A DNA stretch of 5,896 bases from Syntrophaceae bacterium PtaB.Bin038 (GTDB lineage: Bacteria; Desulfobacterota; Syntrophia; Syntrophales; UBA2192), in NCBI GenBank assembly GCA_002067855.1, contig MVQS01000375.1:1-5896 (forward strand), given 5' to 3'. A program made the translations under genes and the position numbers. The stretch's first letter is position 1. Every line of letters starts with the position of its first letter. Below the pieces are notes generated by a model. That model did not search any database, was not told where the DNA came from, and saw only the letters and a list, made by a program, of their open reading frames with translations. Positions 5,807-5,896 of this stretch are shown in pieces.

Positions 5807-5896
5807 ATGCGTCGGTATGTGATCGTGGGCTGCGGTGCGGCGGGCAATGCCGCTGCCGAGACAATCCGCAAGCTTGACCCGGAATCGGAGATCCGG
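5807..5896 (+). CDS. FAD/NAD(P)-dependent oxidoreductase, N-terminal fragment
   Basis: Thirty codons of a gene that continues beyond the right edge. The peptide reads MRRYVIVGCGAAGNAAAETI and onward: a beta strand, the dinucleotide-binding GxGxxG pattern (GCGAAG, 8-13), a small-residue helix, then IRKLDPESEIR. This is the usual start of pyridine-nucleotide-disulfide-type flavoproteins, where this first Rossmann unit holds FAD. The ATG at 5807 has AAGGG six bases upstream. It diverges from the regulator gene and shares its 161-nt control region. Subfamily and substrate cannot be told from this fragment. Flavoproteins of this kind can accompany tungsten enzymes such as aldehyde:ferredoxin oxidoreductases, but nothing visible proves that link here. 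Confidence 0.75.
   Translation, partial: MRRYVIVGCGAAGNAAAETIRKLDPESEIR

Noticed and set aside
5646..5864. Upstream in-frame extension of the regulator, including a hydrophobic run that mimics a membrane segment
   Set aside because: The run comes from translating the AT-rich promoter spacer, and the extension crosses into the divergent gene. The ATG at 5645 has an ideal ribosome binding site and starts the HTH.

Overview
The window is GC-rich and almost fully coding on the minus strand. It reads as a tungstate/molybdate-type oxyanion uptake operon from an anaerobic bacterium, most likely of the Desulfobacterota/deltaproteobacterial kind (sulfate reducer, syntroph or metal reducer). That taxonomic guess is an inference from the tandem TupA-type proteins, the companion small genes and the base composition; no marker gene is present.

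Layout, in the direction of minus-strand transcription from high to low coordinates: (1) a cytoplasmic one-component regulator with an excisionase/MerR-like helix-turn-helix fused to a periplasmic-binding-protein-like sensor domain (4728-5645); (2) a divergent TupA-like binding protein (3858-4712); (3) a canonical TupA (2955-3812); (4) the permease TupB (2256-2954); (5) the ATPase TupC with a C-terminal TOBE-type domain (1168-2259); (6) a 243-residue protein resembling the N-terminal catalytic part of archaeal TiaS, with an IGFDDTD start (397-1128); (7) an 82-residue conserved-looking small protein (143-391); (8) the first 24 codons of an unidentified gene running off the left edge (1-73). Gaps are 0-69 nt. 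There is an ATGA overlap between tupB and tupC, a TAAATG junction between tupA and tupB, and no convincing terminator, so genes 1-7 and probably 8 look like one transcription unit.

On the plus strand, diverging from the regulator, starts a flavin/pyridine-nucleotide oxidoreductase (5807 to the right edge, 30 codons visible). The 161-nt divergent spacer (5646-5806) is the only substantial non-coding stretch. It holds plausible sigma70-type promoters facing both ways and an AT-rich core with helically phased direct TGACA repeats, a good candidate for the regulator's operator.

Working model: two secreted binding proteins capture tungstate and possibly a second related oxyanion in the periplasm and deliver to one TupBC transporter. 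The regulator senses the same or a related ligand in the cytoplasm with its own PBP-like fold. The TiaS-like protein and the small protein are the genuinely uncharacterised parts and may act on the imported metal or its cofactor, which is inference from position only.
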